A stretch of DNA of 64,000 nucleotides from Cyclobacterium sp. 1_MG-2023. Its GTDB lineage: Bacteria > Bacteroidota > Bacteroidia > Cytophagales > Cyclobacteriaceae. Where the stretch lies: assembly GCF_030546805.1 (NCBI RefSeq), contig NZ_JAUOPC010000012.1, positions 124,001 through 188,000 on the forward strand, read 5' to 3'. The position numbers and the translations under genes were made by a program. A model generated the notes under the pieces. That model was given only the letters and a program-made list of their open reading frames with translations. It was not told the origin of the DNA and searched no databases. Shown here in pieces: positions 54,690 through 64,000 of this stretch (positions are counted from its first letter, which is position 1; each line of letters begins with the position of its first letter).

Positions 54690-54809
54690 TTTTTAATCTC
54701 ACTTTTATTGCTAATAGTTTCAATCGTCTTACCCTAATCGATAAGTTTATAGGGAAATAAAGATGTTTTGTTTAATGAAAAAGAAAGTCTAAAAATTAAA
54801 TAAACGGAC

Positions 54810-55976
54810 ATGATAATTACACGAAATTGCACACCCTTACTAGCTTCAAATGGACGCCTGAGGTGGGATTGGATATTCTATTTTTTGATTGCCTGTTTAT
54901 CCATTTCTTGTAATAAGGGCAATATAGATCAGAACAATCAAATCACCGGGTATATCGTAGATACAGTCATCATAAACTCAAAAGAACGGATCTTGGATGT
55001 AGCTGGGTATATTAATGCTGCAGACTTGGATGATGACGAAAAATCCTTTTTCCTGTACAATCAACATGATCATTCCATTGATGAAATCGACCTTAATCGG
55101 AAAGTATTTGTGAAAACTTTCCCTTTAGATGCCGAAGGTCCCAATGGGGTAGGACAGTATATTTTTGGCCTGCAGGTTTTGGACGACAAGCTATTGTTTG
55201 CCAAATCAATACCTTTCTCCACGGTTATCGATAAAAATGGTCAGGTAATTCAAAAAATCAATTGGCTTTCAGCAAAGGATTCCGTAGGAAACCCATTTGG
55301 TGCTGTACCACCGAGAATGGAATTGGTAGTGAATACTAAGGATTGGAAGGTGGTTGGAACAAACCTCGATTTTATGAAAAAGTCGGCTTTTTTGGGAATC
55401 TTATCAGTCCTGGACAATAGGGTTAAAAATATCGATATAAATCTAATGAATTCCTTTACTGATTATTTTTTTAAAGCTGACGGTATTCCCCGTCCACCAT
55501 GGGTATATCTCAATGCTGACGAGAATCATATTTATGTAAGCCATGAATATTCCAATGAAATAATCCTCTTTAACCCAAGTGGTGCGTTTGAAAAAGTAGT
55601 TAACTACGAGCCAAAACTGACGCCTAAAAGGGCTAAATTACCGGAAATTTTAAATGGAACCCGGGAGCAAATTAGAAAAGAGCAACAAAAGCTTGGGGAA
55701 CAAGTCAATTTTCAATCCCCGGTATGGGACAAAGTAAATAAGCGCTATTTTCGATTGTCCACACAGTGGATCCACGGAGATGATTCTGATGGAACCGCAG
55801 GCAACATCAGGGCTAGGGTGTTTTTGTCAATCCTGGATGCCGAATTTAATCTTATATCTGAGGCAGAACTTGAAGAGGTGCCTAGTGTGTACTACAAATA
55901 CTTTGCTAAGGACGGAAAGCTTTGGGTATGTCAAAATTTTTCGGATGAACTTGGATTTTTGGTGTTTGATTTCTAA
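54810..55976 (+). CDS. DUF4221-like beta-propeller lipoprotein
   Basis: 388-residue lipoprotein (Cys34, LIACLSISC) with features of DUF4221, a six-bladed beta-propeller family of Bacteroidota (segments such as YNQHDHSIDEIDL and VKTFPLDAEGPNGVGQYIFG). Propeller proteins of this type are periplasmic or surface-exposed and have no known activity. It lies between two copies of a hairpin repeat, and no functional partner is adjacent. A second, frame-shifted stretch at the 3' end is a shadow. Confidence 0.85.
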   Translation: MIITRNCTPLLASNGRLRWDWIFYFLIACLSISCNKGNIDQNNQITGYIVDTVIINSKERILDVAGYINAADLDDDEKSFFLYNQHDHSIDEIDLNRKVFVKTFPLDAEGPNGVGQYIFGLQVLDDKLLFAKSIPFSTVIDKNGQVIQKINWLSAKDSVGNPFGAVPPRMELVVNTKDWKVVGTNLDFMKKSAFLGILSVLDNRVKNIDINLMNSFTDYFFKADGIPRPPWVYLNADENHIYVSHEYSNEIILFNPSGAFEKVVNYEPKLTPKRAKLPEILNGTREQIRKEQQKLGEQVNFQSPVWDKVNKRYFRLSTQWIHGDDSDGTAGNIRARVFLSILDAEFNLISEAELEEVPSVYYKYFAKDGKLWVCQNFSDELGFLVFDF

Positions 55977-56105
55977 AATACTTTCCTCCACATATCCCTA
56001 AACTTAGGCCTACAACAGTACATTCTTTTTGAATTGTTTTTGACAGATACTATCTAACCCTTAAAAGCTAACACATTAATTCTTTTACTAATGTTAACTA
56101 TGGAG

Positions 56106-56240
56106 TTCAACGAATCATAAAAAACCCCAACAGGGGTGAAATGATTATAGCCAGGGGCATCAGCCCCTGGTAAAAATCATGAGCACAACATGATTTTGGC
56201 GGTATTGTTGCTTTTTTTTCTGCAACAATGCTGACAAAAT
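56106..56240. repeat. Three-hairpin dispersed repeat, copy 2
   Basis: 135 bases, same orientation as copy 1. Here all three hairpins are perfect: ACCCC-AACA-GGGGT, CCAGGGGC-ATCA-GCCCCTGG, and ATTGTTGC, T-rich loop, GCAACAAT. Identical arms in both copies with changed loops suggest that the folded form is maintained. Confidence 0.9.
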
Positions 56241-56300
56241 CCCTACTTTATTTGAACTTTGAAAATCCCATAACTCTTTGCATAGTTTCTTTCAAAAATT

Positions 56301-56337
56301 AAAAATCGGCTTCGATAGCATATCAAAGCCGATTTTT
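56301..56337 (-). terminator. Intrinsic terminator of katG
   Basis: AAAAATCGGCTT (56301-56312) and AAGCCGATTTTT (56326-56337), a 12-bp perfect stem with a partly paired 13-base inner region. On the minus strand it ends in a T-run, just after the katG stop. Confidence 0.88.
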
Positions 56338-56359
56338 CTTATAAATTGAAGCTACTTGA

Positions 56360-59053
<2,694 letters not shown>

Positions 59054-60475
59054 TTAAAGTTCTACCACATTAAATTCAATATCAACCGTCCCCTCACTTG
59101 GATGAGGAATAATATTAGGAGTTAGTTTTTCTGAATCAAATAGACCTGATTCAATGATCTTCTTTTGAGAAGACATCAATTTACTTCTGCTGAACAATTC
59201 ACCTTTCACAGTATCAACCATTTTCAGGATTTGTGCAGTTGACACTTTATTGTTTCCAGTAATTAAAACCTTGTCAATTACTGAAACCTCTCCCTCAAAA
59301 ATTTTGAATGTTATGTCAACGTTGTTTTCCACTATCTTTTTATCCATTTCTAAAGTGAAGTACAAGTAACCTTTGTCCATAAATAAAGAACTAAGATCAC
59401 GTCCTTCCGGTTGATAGGAAAGCTTTTCATTAATTCTTTCTTCATTAAACTGATCCCCTTTTATAAGCCCTAAATATCCAGACAAATAATCGTCGGAGTA
59501 GAGTGAATTTCCTTCCCAAGAAATATTTCCGATGACATAGGGTGTATCGATGATGGCAAGATTATCTTGAGAATTGGAATTCTTAGGGACAAAGGAGAAT
59601 GCAACCAATAATAGCAGTATACATGGCGCTACCAGAATGTACCGTAGCGCGATACGCTTTTTGTTTTTTGTTTCATTTAGCATAATGATTCGTTTTTTAA
59701 AAGTGTTCATTGAAAATTGATGTGTTAATAAACTACTCCCTTTGTTAGATGCAAGTTTTAATAGGAGCTTTGAATAGCTTTCATTATTTCCTTTGAATGC
59801 TGAAGCTTTTGCATCGGCATAATATTCATGGACTGTGTTGAGCTCCTTTTTCATAAGCCTTAAAACTGGGTTAAACCAACATATGAGGATAGACACTTCC
59901 ATTAGGAGGTTATCAAGGGTATGTCGCTGAGCAATATGTGTTTTTTCGTGTTCAATTACCTGAGAAAATTCCTCCTCTGAAATAGCTAAATGGCTCTTGT
60001 TAATGAATATATAATTCAAAAATGAAAAAAATGAAGGGCCACTGTTTATGTAAATGATTTTAACGCCATCTTCTTCGAAGAATTTATTGTTTCGAGTAAG
60101 TTTTAGAACCGAGATAATTCCGCTGAAGAGTTTCCAGAAGCGCAAAGTGAATCCAGTTAAATAAACCAAACCTAAAATGGTTATCAACCAGTTAACATCA
60201 AGCACATTAACATGCGTTGGCATGGTCTTATCTGGGTCAAATGCCAATTCTACATGCTGAAGTCTCTGAAAAATGGATAGTGATGCATCACTCACAGGTG
60301 CATTCCAAAAAGGGATGCTTAAAAGTGGAATAATAAAACTTAATATGGTAACTGTTAACAAGAAAACCCTATTGGTCTGGAAAAAAGAAAGATTTCGAAA
60401 AACAGTACAATAGAGAAGACCAAATAGGACCTGACAAACAGAAACTTCAAGCAAATAAACTAGCCAGTTATTCAT
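59054..60475 (-). CDS. M56 (BlaR1-like) metalloprotease fused to two BamA-type POTRA domains
   Basis: 473 residues from ATG 60475 (upstream TTG at 60499 is less likely). About four membrane segments; the cytoplasmic zinc protease domain has HEKTH at 176-180, with Glu217 in VHEYYADAKA as probable third ligand. After the last membrane segment (278-294) the periplasmic tail is two POTRA domains (about 313-394 and 396-471): IGNISWEGNSLYSDDYLSGY, DKGYLYF, then ITGNNKVSTAQILKMV, GELFSRSKLMSSQKKI and GTVDIEFNV. These match BamA-type POTRAs, in place of the BlaR1 penicillin sensor or TonB domain. Starts eight bases inside the BlaI gene end. Inferred role: signal-induced cleavage of the adjacent repressor. 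Confidence 0.92.
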   Translation of the reverse strand: MNNWLVYLLEVSVCQVLFGLLYCTVFRNLSFFQTNRVFLLTVTILSFIIPLLSIPFWNAPVSDASLSIFQRLQHVELAFDPDKTMPTHVNVLDVNWLITILGLVYLTGFTLRFWKLFSGIISVLKLTRNNKFFEEDGVKIIYINSGPSFFSFLNYIFINKSHLAISEEEFSQVIEHEKTHIAQRHTLDNLLMEVSILICWFNPVLRLMKKELNTVHEYYADAKASAFKGNNESYSKLLLKLASNKGSSLLTHQFSMNTFKKRIIMLNETKNKKRIALRYILVAPCILLLLVAFSFVPKNSNSQDNLAIIDTPYVIGNISWEGNSLYSDDYLSGYLGLIKGDQFNEERINEKLSYQPEGRDLSSLFMDKGYLYFTLEMDKKIVENNVDITFKIFEGEVSVIDKVLITGNNKVSTAQILKMVDTVKGELFSRSKLMSSQKKIIESGLFDSEKLTPNIIPHPSEGTVDIEFNVVEL

Positions 60476-60842
60476 TGCCCTTGTTTTTATAATGTTCAAT
60501 AAGGGTAGAAATCTCTGTAATCTCTTTTTCTGTTAGTTCGTTTTCCTTGGCCATAAATGAAACCACATTATCAAAAGAACCCTCAAAAAAATGAGAGACC
60601 ATATTTTTCAATAACCCCTTTTTGTACTTAACCTTAGAAATGCAAGGTGCATATTCATGGGTTTTTCCAAAGGCCTTATGTTTAACGTAACCCTTGGTTT
60701 CTAAAATTCTAATTATCGAAGATACCGTCGTATACGGTGGCTTTGGGTCTGGAAATTTGTCAAGGACATCATTGACGAAACCTTTTTCAATCTTCCAAAG
60801 AATCTCCAATACAGCCAATTCTCTCTGTGTTAATTCTTTCAT
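60468..60842 (-). CDS. BlaI/MecI-family transcriptional repressor
   Basis: 124 residues from ATG 60842. An ATG at 60866 is in frame but lies inside the operator-like inverted repeat. A winged helix (residues 1-75, LTQRELAVLEILWKIEKGFV; PYTTVSSIIRILETKGYV) is followed by a helical dimerisation tail. BlaI proteins repress their own operon and are cut by the M56 partner upon signalling; the partner gene begins at the 3' end of this one. The likely operator is at 60856-60891. Confidence 0.93.
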   Translation of the reverse strand: MKELTQRELAVLEILWKIEKGFVNDVLDKFPDPKPPYTTVSSIIRILETKGYVKHKAFGKTHEYAPCISKVKYKKGLLKNMVSHFFEGSFDNVVSFMAKENELTEKEITEISTLIEHYKNKGNE

Positions 60843-60855
60843 AAAACGAATATAT

Positions 60856-60911
60856 AACGCATACATGGGTTATACAACTCATGTATGCGTTTCACAACGT
60901 TAATATGCGTT
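60856..60911. promoter_or_regulatory. Operator-like inverted repeat for the BlaI-type repressor
   Basis: AACGCATACATG (60856-60867), 12-base spacer, CATGTATGCGTT (60880-60891): perfect 12-bp arms directly upstream of the repressor start. A further half-site ATGCGTT is at 60905-60911. BlaI operators are dyads with TACA...TGTA, which fits here. Autoregulation is the expected outcome. Confidence 0.75.
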
Positions 60912-61111
60912 AAAATATTTCCAAAATAGAATAAATGTCTTGGATTGACTATTATAGTCTAATAATGATTTGATTTGTGAATATCAAAAGCGCTAGGCCC
61001 TAGAAACAAAAAGCCACAATAAACATCAACATTGAATATTAAGCTATAAGCTTCGATAAGCCTCTACTTTAAGCAATCAATATTTATTCACTATATCAAC
61101 CTATGCTAGCA

Positions 61112-62908
61112 CTACTGAAACAACACCTTCAATTCCAGATTTTTATCCGCCATAATAGTAATATTTGGATTCTTATTGTCCCCATAAAGGATTTCTTTAG
61201 GAACCTTAAATCCCCTGTCAAAAATAAAAACAGGGTATTTCCCATCAATTGCATCTGCAGGAATGGCAGCTACCTCCATTTCCCCTTCATTTTTGGTAAA
61301 ATATCCTGTAGCAATTTCTTTCCATTTTACCTCAGACCTTCCACACCTGTTGATCTCTGTACCCTTGTCATCAAAAAATAGGATGCTGTAGTAATCCTTT
61401 TCACCTATTCGTGAGATCGGTCGATCGTAAATAGCTACAAATTCTTGCCCAGGCAAATCCAAGCTAAACTCCCCTACCTCGGTAGCAATTGGAGCTCCCA
61501 CCCGGAAATCTGTCAGTTGGTTTTCAGTACTGCCCACTTTCGGGTTAAGCTTGAAATTTTTATCTTGGTTTTGCGAGAAACTCGGCCCCTCCCTTTGAGA
61601 AAACACAGTAATCAATTTCTCTTCCTTTTTAATACTTCCATTCAGGTCATCTTGAAACCTGAACCAGTCCGAATACTGGGCATAATCCTCGGTGACATAC
61701 CAGAGTTTCACTTCATCATCTTTTTGATAATTGATCGTAATATTTTCTAGCTTAAAGAATACACATTGCAAAACAATTTCTTCTTTGACATTGCTGAAAA
61801 CATTTCGACTTATGGTGTTTCCTTCGGTGTTAATTTTTATTCCGATGGTTGAATTTTCAATAGTATTGTCCGCTATAAGGTTATAAAAAGCATAGTCACG
61901 CCCTTCGTCCGTAATGTCATTTCTTGTGTCCCTACCCATGCGTGAGCCTATATGAATGGCTACCGAATAACCATCAAAATGGTTGCCACGAATAATATTA
62001 TTGTGGGGCATCTGTTCCCTCAAATTATTGCTTTCCCCCATGTTTCTGAACATGGAAATCCCTATTCTCCTTTGTTCCGTTTGTATATGGGATTTTGCAA
62101 AGGTATTGCTGCTTATTTCACTGTCAAAAAAAGTATCACCTATAAAATCCCCATAGGAATGTTGATTTTGGCTCAAAGTATTGTCTCGAAATTCATTGCC
62201 AAGAAATTGATTGCGCCGACTGCGACTACCTGAATAAATGGCACCATAGCCATTCTCAAAGAGGTCACAATTCCTTAAAAGTGTATTGTAACCATTCGTA
62301 TAAAATCCTACCCTGTTTCTGGCAAACACACAGTTTTCAACAATCAAACGATGTTGCCTTTGATCGCCTGTACCATTGATTTTAACACCACGCTTCCATC
62401 CCATAAAAGTGAAATTCTTAATTTGCGTAGGCTGGATTCCTTCTATTTGGGGAAGATTATAAAATATTCCCCGAAGTTCGTTTCCATCTGTCCATGGCTC
62501 CTTTTTTAAAGCATACAATTCATCAAGCGGAAGCTTTTGCCTATCGGTTCTCACATCCATGATCAGTCCATTGCCATCCATTACTATGCCTTGTTTTGCG
62601 ATAGTAAACAAGGATTTATTGGTAAACGCCTCACTAATCTTCACTAACCAAGGCTCATTTCTTGATTTGAATTTAACAGAAGTATCCACATCAAACTGAC
62701 GGATCAATTCTCCTTTATCATTGTACCAGTTAGCCCAACGTTGGGTATTCCAAGGATCAAAATCTCCCTTTCCATCTTGTAGAACCTCTTTTATATAAAA
62801 AACACTTTGGTTTGATTCAGACGCTTCCTTAGTGGTTTCATCTTGGGCAACACTGAAATTATAGCTAAAAATCAAGGCTATAATTAATAAGAATGATTTT
62901 GGTATCAT
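61112..62908 (-). CDS. Right-handed parallel beta-helix secreted protein
   Basis: 598-residue exported protein with a 20-residue signal (IALIFSYNFSVAQ). The central part (about 170-380) is a run of short repeats with Asn ladders (ENCVFARNRVGFYTNGYNTL, NCDLFENGYGAIYSG, FRDNTLSQNQHSYGDF), the signature of parallel beta-helix folds such as NosD or polysaccharide lyases. A C-terminal beta domain of about 200 residues follows. No catalytic residue can be assigned, so a structural or carbohydrate-binding role is as likely as a lyase. It lies alone. Confidence 0.8.
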   Translation of the reverse strand: MIPKSFLLIIALIFSYNFSVAQDETTKEASESNQSVFYIKEVLQDGKGDFDPWNTQRWANWYNDKGELIRQFDVDTSVKFKSRNEPWLVKISEAFTNKSLFTIAKQGIVMDGNGLIMDVRTDRQKLPLDELYALKKEPWTDGNELRGIFYNLPQIEGIQPTQIKNFTFMGWKRGVKINGTGDQRQHRLIVENCVFARNRVGFYTNGYNTLLRNCDLFENGYGAIYSGSRSRRNQFLGNEFRDNTLSQNQHSYGDFIGDTFFDSEISSNTFAKSHIQTEQRRIGISMFRNMGESNNLREQMPHNNIIRGNHFDGYSVAIHIGSRMGRDTRNDITDEGRDYAFYNLIADNTIENSTIGIKINTEGNTISRNVFSNVKEEIVLQCVFFKLENITINYQKDDEVKLWYVTEDYAQYSDWFRFQDDLNGSIKKEEKLITVFSQREGPSFSQNQDKNFKLNPKVGSTENQLTDFRVGAPIATEVGEFSLDLPGQEFVAIYDRPISRIGEKDYYSILFFDDKGTEINRCGRSEVKWKEIATGYFTKNEGEMEVAAIPADAIDGKYPVFIFDRGFKVPKEILYGDNKNPNITIMADKNLELKVLFQ

Positions 62909-62971
62909 GTAGGTTTTGGGCTAATTATTAACTGTATATGGTAATCCTAAGCTAGGGTAAAATCTAACTTA

Positions 62972-63003
62972 AATTAAACCAATTAATTATTAATTAAACC
63001 AAT
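62972..63003. repeat. 12-bp direct repeat upstream of beta-helix gene
   Basis: AATTAAACCAAT at 62972-62983 and 62992-63003, 20 bases apart (about two helical turns), 64 bases upstream of the beta-helix start. It could be a regulator site, though this AT-rich spacer could give it by chance. Confidence 0.35.
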
Positions 63004-63084
63004 AAAACCTTGAAAATTTTAAACTTGAAATTAAATCATTCTCTTCTCAACAAACGCTAAATTAATATTTCTAACAAAACCCAC

Positions 63085-64000
63085 TTATTGAAAAACAACT
63101 ATTTCCCCACTGCAATTGGGCGTTTGAATATTACAGGTTTTGATTCCATCTCCTGAATAAGCGTAGGTATAACTTCCCTGAAAACCATTGTCCTCATCTA
63201 CTTCTACCTGAATTGTTAATTGTTCTATCACATCAACAAAATCCGGGGACCCAGGAGGGGCAGCACACAAGTCATAGTCTCTTAGATAGTTTATCTCTAA
63301 GACACCCTCATTTAAAGTATAAGAACTTGTTACTTCTCCCTCATTAAACCCTTCTATGCTTAGTGGGTTTTCAATTATAAGTGAACCATCTTCCTCAAAG
63401 GTAATGGTCCCTGCTGCAACACATTGACTATTGATAAATTCGAAATTCCACTCTCCGGACATCTTATCACTGCATTCTATGACTTCTTCGGCTGTTTTTT
63501 CAAAACAAAAATCAATTTGAGAATCATACTGTGCGATATCCACAATGTTAAAAAAAAGAAGGGCACCATTCTCAAGATTCCCTATCAATGACAATGCTTT
63601 TATAGCCTGGTTAAAGGCTTGTGAACCAAAAGAATAATTCCCCGGACAAGAATTAATTATCCCATGTAAACTATTACTTGTATTTCCTATGGAAGCAATC
63701 AATTGCCCCATTCCCTGAGAAATTGTCAATTCATTGTTTGTCATTTGCTGAATAACAGTACTTGTGTTGCCATAAAAAAAAGAGCCAATGCTAAAGGCAC
63801 AGCTTGAATTTTTCATTACAGTACTCAAAGTTGTGGACACTATTCCCACGATAGATGCACTTATGGTAGCTCCATTTCTCCAAGAAGCATCTCCAGCCCA
63901 GGAGTCAGCTTTAAGGGTATAAACCTGATTTTCAGACGGTGTTGAAAACACCTTTTGCTGAGGCTGAAATAAATCGAAGTTCCCAGTAACCACACCACCT
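63085..64000 (-). CDS. Lipocalin-like domain protein, 5' truncated by window edge
   Basis: At least 302 codons; the frame remains open to the right edge, and the only local start is a GTG at 63993, so the true start is probably outside. No signal peptide is visible, which supports truncation. The first part is helical and Ser/Asn-rich (TLKADSWAGDASWRNG). The C-terminal 130 residues (from MSGEWNFEFINSQCVAAG, to TFEEDGSLIIENPL and beyond) resemble lipocalin-like beta-barrel domains of Bacteroidota. Function unknown. Confidence 0.7.
   Translation of the reverse strand, partial: GGVVTGNFDLFQPQQKVFSTPSENQVYTLKADSWAGDASWRNGATISASIVGIVSTTLSTVMKNSSCAFSIGSFFYGNTSTVIQQMTNNELTISQGMGQLIASIGNTSNSLHGIINSCPGNYSFGSQAFNQAIKALSLIGNLENGALLFFNIVDIAQYDSQIDFCFEKTAEEVIECSDKMSGEWNFEFINSQCVAAGTITFEEDGSLIIENPLSIEGFNEGEVTSSYTLNEGVLEINYLRDYDLCAAPPGSPDFVDVIEQLTIQVEVDEDNGFQGSYTYAYSGDGIKTCNIQTPNCSGEIVVFQ

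Larger units (their letters stand above)
54090..54809. other. Long spacer with repeat copy 1 and a tiny ORF
   Basis: 720 bases. Holds the first copy of the three-hairpin repeat (54212-54347) and a 25-codon ORF at 54612-54689 preceded by AGGAGA. Nothing else recognised; presumably contains the promoter of the DUF4221 gene. Confidence 0.6.
55977..56359. other. Spacer with repeat copy 2 and katG terminator
   Basis: 383 bases between convergent genes. Contents: repeat copy 2 (56106-56240) and the katG terminator (56301-56337). Nothing else recognised. Confidence 0.7.

Noticed and set aside
54212-56240. CRISPR array or insertion sequence from the repeat pair
   Set aside because: Only two copies 1.9 kb apart, no regular spacers, no cas gene or transposase between them.
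59054-60475. Beta-lactam resistance sensor (BlaR1)
   Set aside because: There is no penicillin-binding sensor domain; the tail is POTRA-like and no beta-lactamase gene is adjacent.
60843-60866. Earlier ATG for the BlaI-type repressor
   Set aside because: It would place the start codon inside the operator-like dyad and add residues not typical of the family N-terminus.

Overview
The window looks like ordinary chromosome from a marine-type member of the Bacteroidota, most plausibly the family Cyclobacteriaceae (an inference from gene content; no rRNA or tRNA gene is present to confirm it). Supporting signs are moderate-to-low GC with AT-rich spacers, many lipoproteins with a Cys lipobox, family-typical genes (GWxTD protein, DUF2723, DUF4221, HemJ), weak Shine-Dalgarno sites, and promoter -7 elements of the Bacteroidota type TAnnTTTG (8673-8680, 22755-22762, 41223-41230). 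The left edge is the 3' end of dnaA. No tRNA, rRNA, CRISPR array, complete insertion sequence or prophage was seen.

Layout. 1-3136: dnaA end, a small membrane protein, then hemJ, an SCO-type copper chaperone and a c-type cytochrome lipoprotein (respiratory and heme biogenesis). 3287-8574: a minus-strand run of two sensor kinases, a small ORF, a LolD/MacB-like ABC transporter whose permease has a His-rich loop, and a DUF3299-like CxxC protein. 8706-9587: sucD. 9948-18693: a block resembling planctomycete genes (DUF1587/1592/1588/1585 cytochrome, Tat-exported DUF1552 protein, DUF2231-like cytochrome/LRR protein), a PqaA-like hydrolase and a PQQ dehydrogenase carrying a cytochrome c domain. 18879-33956: housekeeping genes (SixA, SDR, MATE, Nudix, Lrp, TPR, SAF dehydrogenase, DUF2723, methyltransferase, GWxTD, RlmB, RmuC, SprT-like).

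33982-41205: one compact minus-strand operon in which neighbouring genes overlap or nearly touch. It encodes an HpcH aldolase, aldo/keto reductase, Gfo/Idh/MocA oxidoreductase, two SDRs, RidA, a renal-type dipeptidase and a ceramidase-like hydrolase, and reads as an uncharacterised catabolic pathway. Its upstream region has a good -7 box and four spaced copies of a GAYACTATTW-like motif. 41445-49292 holds redox enzymes, a DapA-like lyase and two glycosidase-like lipoproteins. 49293-52913 is an AT-rich MBOAT/SGNH acylation pair between long spacers with possible gene remnants. 52914-56359 holds a cation symporter and a DUF4221 propeller lipoprotein flanked by two copies of a repeat of about 135 bp made of three hairpins. 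56360-58633 is katG.

59054-60842 is the most unusual system: a BlaI-type repressor with a 12-bp-arm inverted repeat just upstream, followed by a BlaR1/M56 membrane metalloprotease whose periplasmic tail is two BamA-like POTRA domains rather than a beta-lactam sensor. It could be a protease/repressor switch that reads the state of the outer-membrane protein assembly machinery. The window ends with a beta-helix protein and a lipocalin-like protein cut by the right edge.
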